Source: Spirochaeta cellobiosiphila DSM 17781
GTDB taxonomy: Bacteria > Spirochaetota > Spirochaetia > DSM-17781
Direction: 5' to 3'
DNA length: 64,000 nt
NCBI RefSeq assembly: GCF_000426705.1
Contig: NZ_KE384556.1
Span: 180,876-244,875 of the forward strand
The translations under genes were made by a program, and so were the position numbers. How positions within the stretch are numbered: position 1 is the first letter of the stretch; each line of letters begins with the position of its first letter. Shown piece by piece: positions 52,548-61,589 of the stretch. Under the pieces are notes generated by a model. That model made no database searches. It was not told the origin of the DNA and worked only from the letters and a program-made list of their open reading frames with translations.

Positions 52548-53150
52548 CTAAAACCCAATAGTACCTAACTGAATAACCCGGTCCATAATGAATAAGTTCT
52601 TAATACTTGGCCGATCTGATTCAAATATTACAGAATAATCCAATAAAGCATTTCGAATAGCATAGGAGAGAGTGTTTATACTGGGATTATATTTAATGGT
52701 AGTTAAGGTTTCAAACTGACCTTTGGATATAACCGAGAGGTAAATAAACATGGGCATTTCTTTCTGAGTATAATGGACACCTGGCTGAAGAAGGGAGTAA
52801 ATATGAAGATCAAAATACACACCATCAGATGGTAATTCATCAATCCCTACTTCTGTAAAGATATTTTCATCTGATATAGGATCTGTAAAACCCAAAAGAC
52901 AAAGACGGATATCATGGATAAAATCCTCTTCTATCCTTTGAAGATTAGCTTCGTCACCAGAAGCTTGGGCTATGACACTACTATCACGGTATCTGGTCAT
53001 GGACAAGCGAAGTATGGAAGACATCTTCCTTCCTTGTGTCCTTTTATCAGCATAAGCTGTTATGACCTCAGAAGTAGAACTTTGAGAGAACAATGAGGTT
53101 GATGTTATTAATAGCAATGCCAACAGAGCCCATGACTTTTTATATATCAT
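52548..53150 (-). CDS. Hypothetical secreted protein
   Basis: 200 residues with a signal peptide (MIYKKSWALLALLLITSTS, cleavage after about LFS-QSS). The mature part is alpha/beta with no recognised motif; its layout (short Asp/Glu-rich first half, then YSLLQPGVHYTQKEMPMFIY) resembles periplasmic proteins whose partners are unknown. AGGAG 8 bases before the ATG at 53150 fixes the start; the frame runs back to 53207 but without a ribosome site. Confidence 0.65.
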   Translation of the reverse strand: MIYKKSWALLALLLITSTSLFSQSSTSEVITAYADKRTQGRKMSSILRLSMTRYRDSSVIAQASGDEANLQRIEEDFIHDIRLCLLGFTDPISDENIFTEVGIDELPSDGVYFDLHIYSLLQPGVHYTQKEMPMFIYLSVISKGQFETLTTIKYNPSINTLSYAIRNALLDYSVIFESDRPSIKNLFIMDRVIQLGTIGF

Positions 53151-53229
53151 TAGTTTGCTCCTAAGTGATTTCTTTCTCATTGTAGTACTTATCGGACAGA
53201 ACTTCAAAAAAAAGGCCTACTTTTCCTTT

Positions 53230-54405
53230 TTAGAAGTATTCAGACACAAAATAAGGATCATGTTTGACATCAAAAAGGGAAGATACATCATTGGGCATAT
53301 CTTTTGTATCAGAGAGATAAGGAATATGAGAAGAGGTAATGGAACCAAAGAGCAAGGAGGAGAACCTTGATAAAGTCATCTCATAAGCCTTTAATTCTTC
53401 TGGCTTAAAATCCAATGTTCCCTTTGAAATAATATAAGTACCTGTATTTTGCTTTAAAACAGGATCCTGTAAGGAAAAAGAAAGGTTTCCCTTGAACTGA
53501 TAATATTGTATATAACTTTCCAAGATATCCCTGACGTCTAATGGCCTGGCCATCCAGGAACCAAATTGTTTCCAATCAGCCCGAGGTTCCTTTAATTCAT
53601 GTATAATAGGAGAATAACCGGAATCTATCCATTCAATGCTCTCACATTGATCTCTATGACGACCTAAAAAATCGACTAAACCACTCCATCCGTCCTGTCC
53701 AGTCCAACTTGCTTTGTGTAATTTAAGACTCGATCCACCTTTAGCCCCCCTGTCCAATAGAGCAAATTGAAGATACGCGCAAGGTTCTCTCCTGGAGTTA
53801 TAAATGAGATAGGCATAATGATTACTCTCTTTAAGCTGTCTTTCATAACTATCTTTTGATAAGTCATCCCAATGGGCTGCAAAGTTATAGAAGGTAGACC
53901 ATCGTCTGATAACTGTTTTGATGTCTTCCCATTCTTGCTTAGTATTGTGATAGTATCCACTGCTTCCTTTAAAGTCTTGTCGCACTAAAGACGAAGGACT
54001 AAAGATAATTTGCCGAAGACCACCCAGATAGCCATAACCGAATTTTTCATAGAACCCATATTTGAAGGGATACAAGGCACTAAGTTGATCCCCATTTTGT
54101 ACTGCTTCTTTTAAGAGATGGGTCATGATCTGACGAATCCCTCCCTGCTGTCTGACTTCAGGCAAGGAGATCACACCCGATATTCCACAAAGCTTTTTTT
54201 CAACGCCGTACAAATGGACATTATATCGTCTGTTAATAACTGCAGAAGTAAGTGTTTCCCCATCAAATAATCCAAAGCCAATATCTTTATCCTTTGGTAA
54301 GGGATAACAGGTATCTGTCCAGCCTGTAGTATCAACGAAACAGTACTTGGCCATTCTTTTATATTGTTCAATGGCTGATTCTGAAGTAATTGCATTAATA
54401 GACAT
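53230..54405 (-). CDS. Eis-like GNAT N-acetyltransferase
   Basis: 391 residues. N-terminal GNAT domain with ISGVISLPEVRQQGGIRQIM (acetyl-CoA loop) and YPFKYGFYEKFGYGYL, then a second GNAT-like half and an SCP2-like tail ending in Tyr-Phe; in Eis enzymes the free C-terminal carboxylate acts as a base. Eis acetylates aminoglycosides, lysines and other amines. The ATG at 54405 follows GGAG; a GTG at 54417 is possible. Substrate in this organism unknown. Confidence 0.8.
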   Translation of the reverse strand: MSINAITSESAIEQYKRMAKYCFVDTTGWTDTCYPLPKDKDIGFGLFDGETLTSAVINRRYNVHLYGVEKKLCGISGVISLPEVRQQGGIRQIMTHLLKEAVQNGDQLSALYPFKYGFYEKFGYGYLGGLRQIIFSPSSLVRQDFKGSSGYYHNTKQEWEDIKTVIRRWSTFYNFAAHWDDLSKDSYERQLKESNHYAYLIYNSRREPCAYLQFALLDRGAKGGSSLKLHKASWTGQDGWSGLVDFLGRHRDQCESIEWIDSGYSPIIHELKEPRADWKQFGSWMARPLDVRDILESYIQYYQFKGNLSFSLQDPVLKQNTGTYIISKGTLDFKPEELKAYEMTLSRFSSLLFGSITSSHIPYLSDTKDMPNDVSSLFDVKHDPYFVSEYF

Positions 54406-54488
54406 AATGATCTCCACTAAAATGAATTGTCACATATTCTAACATCAATCGTCAGATACTGGGCATATTTTTCATATTGAGGTCAAAA

Positions 54489-54503
54489 GGGAAAACATTT
54501 CCC
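54489..54503. promoter_or_regulatory. GGGAAAACATTTCCC dyad, candidate enhancer site 1
   Basis: Six-base arms GGGAAA/TTTCCC with a 3-base centre lie 78 bases upstream of the -24 element at 54581. The same motif with one more base pair occurs before the second sigma-54 promoter (57019-57035). Spacing is right for an NtrC-type activator. Confidence 0.6.
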
Positions 54504-54580
54504 ATTCTTTTTCATACCCCATTCCTGAAATTTGTATTTATATTCTTATATAATATATACTTAATAAAAATATTAAGAAC

Positions 54581-54596
54581 TGGCATGGCCTTTGCA
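54581..54596 (+). promoter_or_regulatory. Sigma-54 promoter 1
   Basis: TGGCATGGCCTTTGCA matches the -24/-12 consensus TGGCAC-N5-TTGCA with the invariant GG and GC 10 bases apart. Start of transcription is expected near 54608, giving a leader of about 40 bases to the ATG at 54647. Confidence 0.8.
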
Positions 54597-54646
54597 TAAG
54601 ATAGTTATGAAGCGAAAACTTCAAAGTTAACTCGTAGGAGAGAAAA

Positions 54647-55123
54647 ATGAAGAAATTAATTTTAACAGTAGTAGCTATTACCATTATGTCTGTAGGGGCG
54701 TTTGCAAATGGAAATCAGGAAACACAAGGACCAAATCTTGATAGAAGTGAATTATGGGAGCAAAGGGTAAAGGCTTTCGACAATGCACAATCAGTCACTA
54801 TGGAAGGAACTCTTGCTTTTGACCGTACAAGGGTTTTACTCAAATCGGATGGAAAAACTTATGGATTAAATATTCCCGGGGCCCGACAATACATAGGGGA
54901 TATGGACTTGAGAGAAGGAACAAACTTAACGGTCACTGGGACTCTAGTGGATATTAATGGGAATTATGATGGTGATATTTTCACGCAAACTGTAGAACTA
55001 GAGGGAAAAGTATATGTTCTTAATAACGGAAATAAGGGATTCGGGAGAGGTCGAAGAAGTAACTATGGTGGACCTATGAGCCAAGGGTATGGAATGGGAA
55101 TCGGCGGTCCTTGTTATCAATAG
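54647..55123 (+). CDS. Secreted OB-fold-like protein, sigma-54 controlled
   Basis: 158 residues with a signal peptide (MKKLILTVVAITIMSVGAFA). A beta-rich core (SVTMEGTLAFDRTRVLLKSD, then LTVTGTLVDINGNYDG) resembles periplasmic OB-fold domains. The tail (about 128-158) is Gly/Arg/Met-rich with a penultimate-region Cys (GYGMGIGGPCYQ), unlike the core. TAGGAG precedes the ATG. The first gene behind sigma-54 promoter 1. Possible metal- or ligand-binding protein; no family name recognised. Confidence 0.7.
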   Translation: MKKLILTVVAITIMSVGAFANGNQETQGPNLDRSELWEQRVKAFDNAQSVTMEGTLAFDRTRVLLKSDGKTYGLNIPGARQYIGDMDLREGTNLTVTGTLVDINGNYDGDIFTQTVELEGKVYVLNNGNKGFGRGRRSNYGGPMSQGYGMGIGGPCYQ

Positions 55124-55185
55124 CACTGTTTTTAGTGTGTTTTGTTAAAAATTAATAATAGGTATTCCTTATTTTATTTGTAACC

Positions 55186-55216
55186 TTTAGAGTGTTAACA
55201 TTGTTAACACTCTAAA
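55186..55216 (+). repeat. Perfect 14-bp inverted repeat between secreted-protein genes
   Basis: TTTAGAGTGTTAAC (55186-55199) and GTTAACACTCTAAA (55203-55216) with a 3-base loop. No T-run follows, so it could be a weak terminator or RNA-stabilising hairpin downstream of the first gene, or an operator for the gene at 55271. Confidence 0.55.
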
Positions 55217-55270
55217 TTATCACTTGCAGTGGTAACAAATATTTATAAGGTTAAATACAAGGAGCAAAGA

Positions 55271-55756
55271 ATGAAGAGAACCCTTTTTTTCCTATTTTTA
55301 GTAGCCATTATAGGAATACCAACTTTTGCAAATAATTCTGATACTATTCAGGTTGTTATGTCATCCATCACAAAGACCAATAAAAAAGCTATGAATACTA
55401 TCAAGACAGAATTCAGAAGAAATAAATACCCCTATAAGGTGGAATTTTCCAGAGGTGTGGAGAGTGCTGATCCTTCAAAATATGCAGCGGTTGTTCTATT
55501 AAGTACAGATAGTCCAGACGGGGTAGAACCAAGTATGAGAGACTTTTTGAATAAACAATCAGATAAGTCCCCCTACATCTTAATTGCACTGGAAAAGGGG
55601 ACAGGAAGGATTTTTTTAGATAAACAACCTGCCGTTGCCCAACAATTGGGAGTAGACGCTTTATCAGCGGCAACAACCTATGGTCCTAGAAAAGCTGTAG
55701 AGATGCAACACAGTTGGATAGCAGAGGTTGTCAATATCGTCAAGGGGCGGTCATGA
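55271..55756 (+). CDS. Secreted flavodoxin-like protein, partner of flavocytochrome
   Basis: 161 residues with a signal peptide (to about residue 21, PTFANN). The mature part alternates strands and helices like a flavodoxin fold (IQVVMSSITKTNKKAMNTIK; SKYAAVVLLST; SPYILIALEKGTG), though the FMN loops are not convincing. Its stop overlaps the ATG of the ferric-reductase-like gene (ATGA), so the two are co-translated and probably act together. AAGGAG sits before the ATG at 55271; the longer frame to 55229 is rejected. Confidence 0.65.
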   Translation: MKRTLFFLFLVAIIGIPTFANNSDTIQVVMSSITKTNKKAMNTIKTEFRRNKYPYKVEFSRGVESADPSKYAAVVLLSTDSPDGVEPSMRDFLNKQSDKSPYILIALEKGTGRIFLDKQPAVAQQLGVDALSAATTYGPRKAVEMQHSWIAEVVNIVKGRS

Positions 55757-57018
55757 CCATATTATTAGCAGGCCTATATGGTCTGCTGCCCTTAGTGCAA
55801 TATCTTTTTTTATTGTTCTCTACACCCTTTTGGGAAGCAATAGATGCCATAAACTACTTTATGAGTGTCTTTGCTTTTTATTGGATCTTAGGAAATGTAT
55901 TATTAGGAGCAAAACTACCCTTCCTTCAAAAATTACTCCCCTATGATAAGGCTATACAATGGCATATTCTGGCATCCATAGGAATTTTGTTTTATATTCC
56001 TTTTCATGGAGCCATAAAGATCTTTTCCGGTTATTGGATTACAGCAAGTAGCTGGATTCTCTTAGGTCTATTCTTAGGTGGGGGAATATTATCAATGGTC
56101 TGGGTAAGAACAAAGCTCTTTGGATTTATCCAGGATATCGCCCATAAATGGAATATTAAAGCGCTTAAGTCTTATGATATTCTAAAGCTAGCTCATTATT
56201 TATTCTTCATAAGTCTGGCATCAGTCATGCTCATCCATGTGAGAGAAGCAGGGGTTATTGACTTTGTTCATCCCGTATCACGGGTATTATGGTATGGACC
56301 TTATGCTTTGGTGATGGGATTATGGGTTTATTCTAAAGTTCGATGGCTCTTTCTCCCTAAGGTTAAGATTGTGTCCATTGAGAAGAAGAAGTCACTCTAT
56401 CATATTAAAATGGAAAAACCAAAATCCTTTCGCTATAAAGCAGGTCAGTTTGGTTTTTATCAAATTCTGAAGAAAGGGTTTCCACGAGAAGTCCATCCCT
56501 TCTCCTTTTTAAGTGAACCCCAGTCAGACCATCTGGAAATAGGGGTCAAAGAGTTAGGTGATTTTACTTCTAAAATAAGCAAACTTGTTCCTGGTGATAT
56601 CATTAGGATTAATGGAAGTTATGGTGCTTTCTTCCCTAAGAAAAATCAAAATATTTGCTATATTGGTTCAGGTATAGGGATTGTTCCGGTGGTGAGTCTC
56701 CTCCAGAACGAATTGGCAAAAGATATTCCTGTTCCTTCTCTGGCTTTTTTATCTGTTCAAAGTCAAGAGGAATTACTCTATTCTGAGGAAATCGATGAAT
56801 TAGAAAGAAAGAGTGAAGAGACTAGAATCTACAAGTTGATATATGAACGGGATAAGTCCTATTTTACCAAAGAATATTTTGAACAACACATAGACAGCCC
56901 CTCACACTATCATTACTATCTATGCTCTTCACCCTTAGTTAGAAAAATAGTTATCAAAATTCTTAATCAAATGGGCGTTAAGAATAGTCATATTCATTTT
57001 GAGAACTTTGCCTTTTAA
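55753..57018 (+). CDS. Ferric-reductase-like flavocytochrome (NOX/FRE-type)
   Basis: 421 residues. Six membrane helices carry two His-x13-His pairs (His71/His85 and His148/His162), the bis-haem pattern of ferric reductases. The cytoplasmic half has an FAD-binding site (HPFSFLS), an NAD(P)-binding loop (IGSGIGIVPVVSLL) and a C-terminal YYLCSSPLV. It would carry electrons from NAD(P)H across the inner membrane to a periplasmic acceptor, likely the co-translated secreted protein. Good candidate for reduction of metal or oxidised periplasmic proteins. It ends directly against a palindrome. Confidence 0.85.
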   Translation: MTILLAGLYGLLPLVQYLFLLFSTPFWEAIDAINYFMSVFAFYWILGNVLLGAKLPFLQKLLPYDKAIQWHILASIGILFYIPFHGAIKIFSGYWITASSWILLGLFLGGGILSMVWVRTKLFGFIQDIAHKWNIKALKSYDILKLAHYLFFISLASVMLIHVREAGVIDFVHPVSRVLWYGPYALVMGLWVYSKVRWLFLPKVKIVSIEKKKSLYHIKMEKPKSFRYKAGQFGFYQILKKGFPREVHPFSFLSEPQSDHLEIGVKELGDFTSKISKLVPGDIIRINGSYGAFFPKKNQNICYIGSGIGIVPVVSLLQNELAKDIPVPSLAFLSVQSQEELLYSEEIDELERKSEETRIYKLIYERDKSYFTKEYFEQHIDSPSHYHYYLCSSPLVRKIVIKILNQMGVKNSHIHFENFAF

Positions 57019-57035
57019 GGGGAAAATATTTCCCC
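57019..57035. promoter_or_regulatory. GGGGAAAATATTTCCCC dyad, candidate enhancer site 2 (and hairpin)
   Basis: A 7-base-arm palindrome with an ATA centre, the same motif as 54489-54503, sits 68 bases before the -24 element at 57103. It begins right after the flavocytochrome stop and is followed by TTTTT, so it may also end that transcript. Confidence 0.6.
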
Positions 57036-57102
57036 TTTTTCTCCCTTTGGTTTCTTTTTTCCCATCTTTTATCATAAAATCCCCCTTAATCCCCTCTTTT
57101 CT

Positions 57103-57118
57103 TGGCATGGCATATGCA
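57103..57118 (+). promoter_or_regulatory. Sigma-54 promoter 2
   Basis: TGGCATGGCATATGCA shares eight of its first ten bases with promoter 1 and keeps the GG and GC 10 bases apart. Transcription would start near 57130, 23 bases before the DUF2202 ATG. Confidence 0.75.
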
Positions 57119-57152
57119 TAGTAAATAGTACATAAACCTAGGGGAGGCTGTT

Positions 57153-57758
57153 ATGAAAAATAAACTATTAATATTAGCGGCATTGATGAGTATGTCTATG
57201 ATGGTTTTTGCGGAAGTAGGATCGCAAACAGATTATACTATTAGTGAAGAAGAAAGTTCTGATCTGACTCTACTAAGAGAGGAAGAAAAGTTAGCCAGAG
57301 ATGTTTATTCCTTTCTTTATGACAAATGGGGTATGAGAATTTTCCATAACATATCCCAAAGTGAACAAAATCACATGGAACAGATTGGTCAACTTTTAAT
57401 CCGTTATGATATTAGCGATCCAATTGTTGAAGATATACCCGGTATTTTCCAGGACGAATCACTCCAATCCCTTTATGATGAGCTTACACAGAAAGGCTCA
57501 GAATCACTGGGAGCCGCTCTCTATATTGGAGCCTCCATTGAAGACTTAGATATTTCGGATCTGCAACTGGCCTTAAAGAGGACTCAAAAAGAAGATATTT
57601 CTTTTGTTTACGATAATTTAACTAAAGGATCCCGAAATCACATGAGATCCTTTTATAAACTTCTGGAAAGGGAACAATTAACCTATAATCCTCAATATAT
57701 TAGTAATGAGGATTATAGAAACATTATAACTACACCAAAAGAACGCGGTAGGGGTTGA
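57153..57758 (+). CDS. Secreted DUF2202 ferritin-like protein
   Basis: 201 residues: signal peptide (to about residue 20) and a DUF2202 domain, which adopts a ferritin-like four-helix bundle. The iron-ligand pattern is visible: LREEEKLARDVY (Glu), SEQNHMEQI (Glu/His), and SRNHMRSF (His). Possible diiron oxidase or metal-binding protein in the periplasm. GGGAGG precedes the ATG. It leads the transcription unit that contains its own kinase and sigma-54 activator. Confidence 0.85.
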   Translation: MKNKLLILAALMSMSMMVFAEVGSQTDYTISEEESSDLTLLREEEKLARDVYSFLYDKWGMRIFHNISQSEQNHMEQIGQLLIRYDISDPIVEDIPGIFQDESLQSLYDELTQKGSESLGAALYIGASIEDLDISDLQLALKRTQKEDISFVYDNLTKGSRNHMRSFYKLLEREQLTYNPQYISNEDYRNIITTPKERGRG

Positions 57759-57762
57759 TTTT

Positions 57763-59007
57763 ATGAAGAAACACATCAATGCAACACAAATCATTTTAAT
57801 AGTCACAGCAGGTATATTGGGTGTGTTTCTTATTGTCTTTTTTAGTTTTAGTTTATCTGTAGGTTTGAAGCTCAATATTGTTCACAGGAATATAGAGATA
57901 AATAGTTTGGTTAATCAAATATGGGAAGCTTATTCTTTGGATCTTGAAATGCCTGATCTTAATGAGGTGCTTACCGGTTACGGTATCTATAAGAATAGTG
58001 ATGCTATTATTACGGAAGGGTCCGCTCCTGATAATATATATTCTGCATACAAAGGGATACAAAGATTATCAGGTGATGGTTTATACAGATACATACGAGA
58101 AGTTGGACGTGGACCGAATCTCAGCGATAACCCACCAGCTCCGGGCCCTATGATGGATCGCAGAAATATGATGATGTCTGGGCCCAGACATAGCAGACAA
58201 GAGTCAACTTATATATTAGTGGATCTGGATATGGCTAAATTTGACAGACAGGGCTTTATTCGTAACAGTATCATGGGCCTTTTTCTCATAGTTATGACCA
58301 TATTAGTCGTCATGGTTATTCTTATGGCCAGGAGGATACTCGCTCTTCAAAGAGAAACACAGAACCAAAAGAGTTTGGCCCAATTAGGAGAAGCGGCACG
58401 TACATTAACCCATGAATTAAAAAATCCTTTAGGGACTCTAAAGATGCAACAGGCTCTGCTACGTAAGAAACTTTCCTCTGAGGATCAAGAACAATTGGTC
58501 ATCATTGGAGAAGAAATAGACCGGATGAATAATCTTATTAATAGGGTAAGCCACTTTCTTAAGAACCCTATTGGGAAGCCTGAACCTATTCAAATAGAAG
58601 ATTTCCTGGAACAAATTGTTCATAAAAGGGATCACAAAATAAAGACACATTACCACTGGAATCGTGATGTAAGTGTATTATTTGATAGGGATTATCTTAG
58701 ATCAGTGTTTGAAAATCTGATTAAAAATGCTCTGGAAAGTGATCCCGATGGTTCTGTGGTTGAGATAATAGGAGAAACACAAAAAGACTGGATTCTCATT
58801 CATTTGCTAGATGAAGGGACAGGAATTGAAGAGAAAAACAGGGAACACCTTTTTGATCCCTTTTTTACAACAAAGATTCAAGGCTCTGGAGTCGGCTTAG
58901 CTATTACAAAACATTTTGTTGAGGCTCAAGGAGGAGAAATTTCGATTAAAAATAGACCTACAAAAGGTGCAGAAGCTATACTCAAATTGAGGAGATATAA
59001 ATATTGA
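57763..59007 (+). CDS. Membrane sensor histidine kinase (NtrB/ZraS-like)
   Basis: 414 residues: membrane helices at about 10-33 and 167-188 bracket a periplasmic sensor with a Met/His/Arg-rich patch (GPMMDRRNMMMSGPRH, near 58139-58186). The cytoplasmic kinase has LTHELKNPLGTL (His217), NLIKNALESDP, DEGTGI and GVGLAITKHFVEAQGG. The patch suggests a soft metal ligand such as copper or silver, an inference. The stop overlaps the regulator's TTG start (TTGA), so the pair are translationally coupled. Confidence 0.88.
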   Translation: MKKHINATQIILIVTAGILGVFLIVFFSFSLSVGLKLNIVHRNIEINSLVNQIWEAYSLDLEMPDLNEVLTGYGIYKNSDAIITEGSAPDNIYSAYKGIQRLSGDGLYRYIREVGRGPNLSDNPPAPGPMMDRRNMMMSGPRHSRQESTYILVDLDMAKFDRQGFIRNSIMGLFLIVMTILVVMVILMARRILALQRETQNQKSLAQLGEAARTLTHELKNPLGTLKMQQALLRKKLSSEDQEQLVIIGEEIDRMNNLINRVSHFLKNPIGKPEPIQIEDFLEQIVHKRDHKIKTHYHWNRDVSVLFDRDYLRSVFENLIKNALESDPDGSVVEIIGETQKDWILIHLLDEGTGIEEKNREHLFDPFFTTKIQGSGVGLAITKHFVEAQGGEISIKNRPTKGAEAILKLRRYKY

Positions 59008-60329
59008 AAAGAGTACTAGTCGTTGAAGACGAAGACAATCTACGTAAATCTTTGGCTCAGTATCTAGAATCAGAAGGATTTGAAATAATCCAGTCATCTA
59101 ATGGGTTATCCGGACAGAAAAAACTCACAGAAGAGGTTTTTGATGCTATGGTTCTTGATCTAAAAATGCCTGGGATGAACGGATTAGCGTTGCTCAATTG
59201 GGTACAGGAACAAGGTCCAGATGTACCAGCTATTATGATGAGTGCCTTTGGGGAAGTGGAAGATGCAGTTGCTGCTATGAAAGCTGGAGCTGTGGACTAC
59301 ATTGTCAAACCCTTTGATCCTGAAGAATTAGTGATACGACTCAACAAAACCATCAAGGAGTATAAGTTACTTAAACAAGTAAAACGAGGAGAAGAGGGTT
59401 CACCTCAATTCGTATTTTCTGAATCTGGGCCCCTCAAAGAGTTATGGCGTTTAATGCAAAAGGCCGCTCCTACAGAATCCAATATTCTAATTACAGGGGA
59501 AAGCGGTACTGGTAAAGAAGTCATCGCTCGACAAGTTCATATATTATCAAAAAGAAAAGAAGGGCCATTCTGGCCTATTAATATTGGGGGAGTACCAGAG
59601 TCTCTCTTGGAATCGGAGTTGTTTGGTTATGAAAAGGGAGCTTTCACAGGAGCCGACAAAAAAAAACAAGGTCTATTCGAACTAGCAGAAGGAGGAACTC
59701 TATTTCTTGATGAAATCGGAGATATGCCACATCATCTACAAGTCAAATTATTGCGGGTTATCCAAGAACGTAAGATCCAGAGATTAGGAAGCACAGGACA
59801 TGTTCCGATAAATGTAAGGATCATTGCAGCAACAAACAAAAATCTGGAAGATAAGGTGGAAAAAGGATCCTTTAGGGAAGACCTTTTTTATAGACTCAAT
59901 GTCATACGACTGGAATTACCTCCCCTTAGAAAAAGAATTGAAGATATTCCCCTTTTAATTGGACATTTTCTGGAGGCTAATCAGAAGAGAATGGGCCTAT
60001 CCCAGTTGGACATTCAAACAGAAGCTATCAATGTGCTTCAGACCTATAGCTTTCCAGGGAATATTAGAGAGTTGGAAAATATCATTGAAAGAGCCACTAT
60101 ACTATGTGACCATAATATTATCACAGCAAAAGATTTATCGATTTCAGAAGGAATACAAGACAACTCTGAGTCCACCATCAAACAAGGAACTCTCAAAGAC
60201 CTTGAGAAGGAAGCTATTATTCAATCCTTACATCGTAATGATGGGAAGCGGAGTAAAGCCGCTGAAGAATTGGGTATTACAAGACGAACTCTCCTCAATA
60301 AAATAAAGGAATATGAACTCAATCTATGA
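59004..60329 (+). CDS. Sigma-54-dependent response regulator (NtrC family)
   Basis: 441 residues: receiver with VVEDED and phospho-acceptor Asp52 ([11 protein letters not shown]), an AAA+ domain with Walker [11 protein letters not shown], the sigma-54-contacting [12 protein letters not shown] loop, Walker [12 protein letters not shown], and a Fis-type helix-turn-helix at the end ([19 protein letters not shown]). It would bind dyads such as the two GGGAAA/TTTCCC sites and drive sigma-54 promoters upstream. Start is TTG within the kinase stop. Confidence 0.95.
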   Translation: MKRVLVVEDEDNLRKSLAQYLESEGFEIIQSSNGLSGQKKLTEEVFDAMVLDLKMPGMNGLALLNWVQEQGPDVPAIMMSAFGEVEDAVAAMKAGAVDYIVKPFDPEELVIRLNKTIKEYKLLKQVKRGEEGSPQFVFSESGPLKELWRLMQKAAPTESNILITGESGTGKEVIARQVHILSKRKEGPFWPINIGGVPESLLESELFGYEKGAFTGADKKKQGLFELAEGGTLFLDEIGDMPHHLQVKLLRVIQERKIQRLGSTGHVPINVRIIAATNKNLEDKVEKGSFREDLFYRLNVIRLELPPLRKRIEDIPLLIGHFLEANQKRMGLSQLDIQTEAINVLQTYSFPGNIRELENIIERATILCDHNIITAKDLSISEGIQDNSESTIKQGTLKDLEKEAIIQSLHRNDGKRSKAAEELGITRRTLLNKIKEYELNL

Positions 60330-60901
60330 AATTACCGTTAAAAAAAGACATCAGGCTACAGAGTAAACAATACCTGGAAACATGCTCAGAGAAGGATATC
60401 GCCCAATTTAGTGAATACATGAGCCAGACCCTCTATACAACATCTTATTGGAAACAGAGCCAACACATACTACTCTATTTAAGCTTTGGTAAAGAAATAC
60501 AAACAGAGCAAATAAGAAAAAGGGCTTGGAAGGAAAACAAAACGGTCTGGGTTCCTGTGATGAACAACAAAAAAATAGACTTTTATCTTATTAATCCCCA
60601 TTCTAAGCTTGTGACCAATAATTATGGTATTAGGGAACCATTTGAACAATCAATAAAGTATGAAGGTGAAGAGTCAAGCCTAATGCTTGTTCCCGGTTTA
60701 GCTTTTAGTATGAAAGGAGAACGTCTTGGCTATGGAGGAGGATATTATGATAAGTATTTTGCAGAACATTCTTATCCATTCACCAAGATCGCATTGGTTA
60801 TTGATAAACTACTCTGTGATACCCTTCCCTGTGAAGAACATGACCATAAGGTTGATTTAATCATTACAGAACGTCAAATAGTAACTTGTCCCTTGGGATA
60901 A
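60326..60901 (+). CDS. 5-formyltetrahydrofolate cyclo-ligase
   Basis: 191 residues: an early basic region, then WVPVMNNKKIDFYLI, MLVPGLAFSMKGERLGYGGGYYDKYF (the family signature, residues about 117-142) and a C-terminal HDHKVDLIIT. It converts 5-formyl-THF to 5,10-methenyl-THF using ATP. Its ATG overlaps the stop of the sigma-54 regulator (ATGA), so it is expressed with the sensor cluster, perhaps only by proximity. Homologues are often next to 6S RNA; none seen here. Confidence 0.92.
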   Translation: MKLPLKKDIRLQSKQYLETCSEKDIAQFSEYMSQTLYTTSYWKQSQHILLYLSFGKEIQTEQIRKRAWKENKTVWVPVMNNKKIDFYLINPHSKLVTNNYGIREPFEQSIKYEGEESSLMLVPGLAFSMKGERLGYGGGYYDKYFAEHSYPFTKIALVIDKLLCDTLPCEEHDHKVDLIITERQIVTCPLG

Positions 60902-60932
60902 GTCTGTGTAATTTAATAGAGGAGGAGCAATA

Positions 60933-61538
60933 ATGGCTGAAATAAAATCTGCGTGGGAACTAGCTTTGGAAAAGACAAAGGATATTGTTGTTGATAAAGA
61001 AGCACTCAAACAGAAAGATATAAAGACATTGGGAAGGAAAGCAGCTTTTGCTTATCTGGAAGGAACAGAAGCAACAGATATTAAGAAACAAATGTCTGAA
61101 GCTTCCAATAAGGAATATTTTCTGGAAGGTTTGGCAGAAACCTTTCTATCTTATCTAAAATATCCACGAGCAGAAGATGGTTATGAGGAAACCCTAGATA
61201 AATTAAGAACAGGCTTAAAAGAACTGACTGAAAGCAAGGAAGTGGACTATATATTTGAACAACTCAAAGGGTTATTTAAACAATTCATTGATGATCACCT
61301 CAACCTAAAGGATCAAATCAAACAGCAATTGGGTCCTCAACTTAGCCAGAAATCAAGAGCTATTGCCGCTCAAACAGGAATGTCCCCAGAAGCGGCTATG
61401 GAAGCGGATCCGGAATTTAGACGGATATTGGAACAGAATCTAAAATCAATGGATGCACAATATAATAATTATCTGGATCAGATAAAAACTCATATTAAAG
61501 GCTTGCTAGGCTTAGCAGAACCTGAAGATAATGCTTAA
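60933..61538 (+). CDS. Hypothetical helical protein (DUF6657-like)
   Basis: 201 residues, charged and almost entirely helical with coiled-coil character (EEALTESKEVDYIFEQLKG-type segments), no membrane helix. The central ARDGYEETLDKLRTGLKEL-like region (here PRAEDGYEETLDKLRTGLK) and the DDHLNLKDQIKQQLGPQLSQ stretch recall a spirochaete-restricted family, a resemblance from memory. GGAGGAG precedes the ATG, a strong ribosome site. Function unknown. Confidence 0.65.
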   Translation: MAEIKSAWELALEKTKDIVVDKEALKQKDIKTLGRKAAFAYLEGTEATDIKKQMSEASNKEYFLEGLAETFLSYLKYPRAEDGYEETLDKLRTGLKELTESKEVDYIFEQLKGLFKQFIDDHLNLKDQIKQQLGPQLSQKSRAIAAQTGMSPEAAMEADPEFRRILEQNLKSMDAQYNNYLDQIKTHIKGLLGLAEPEDNA

Positions 61539-61589
61539 AACTTGAGAACTTAAAGCCACTGTATACAATTAAGATAAAGGATTGTAACA

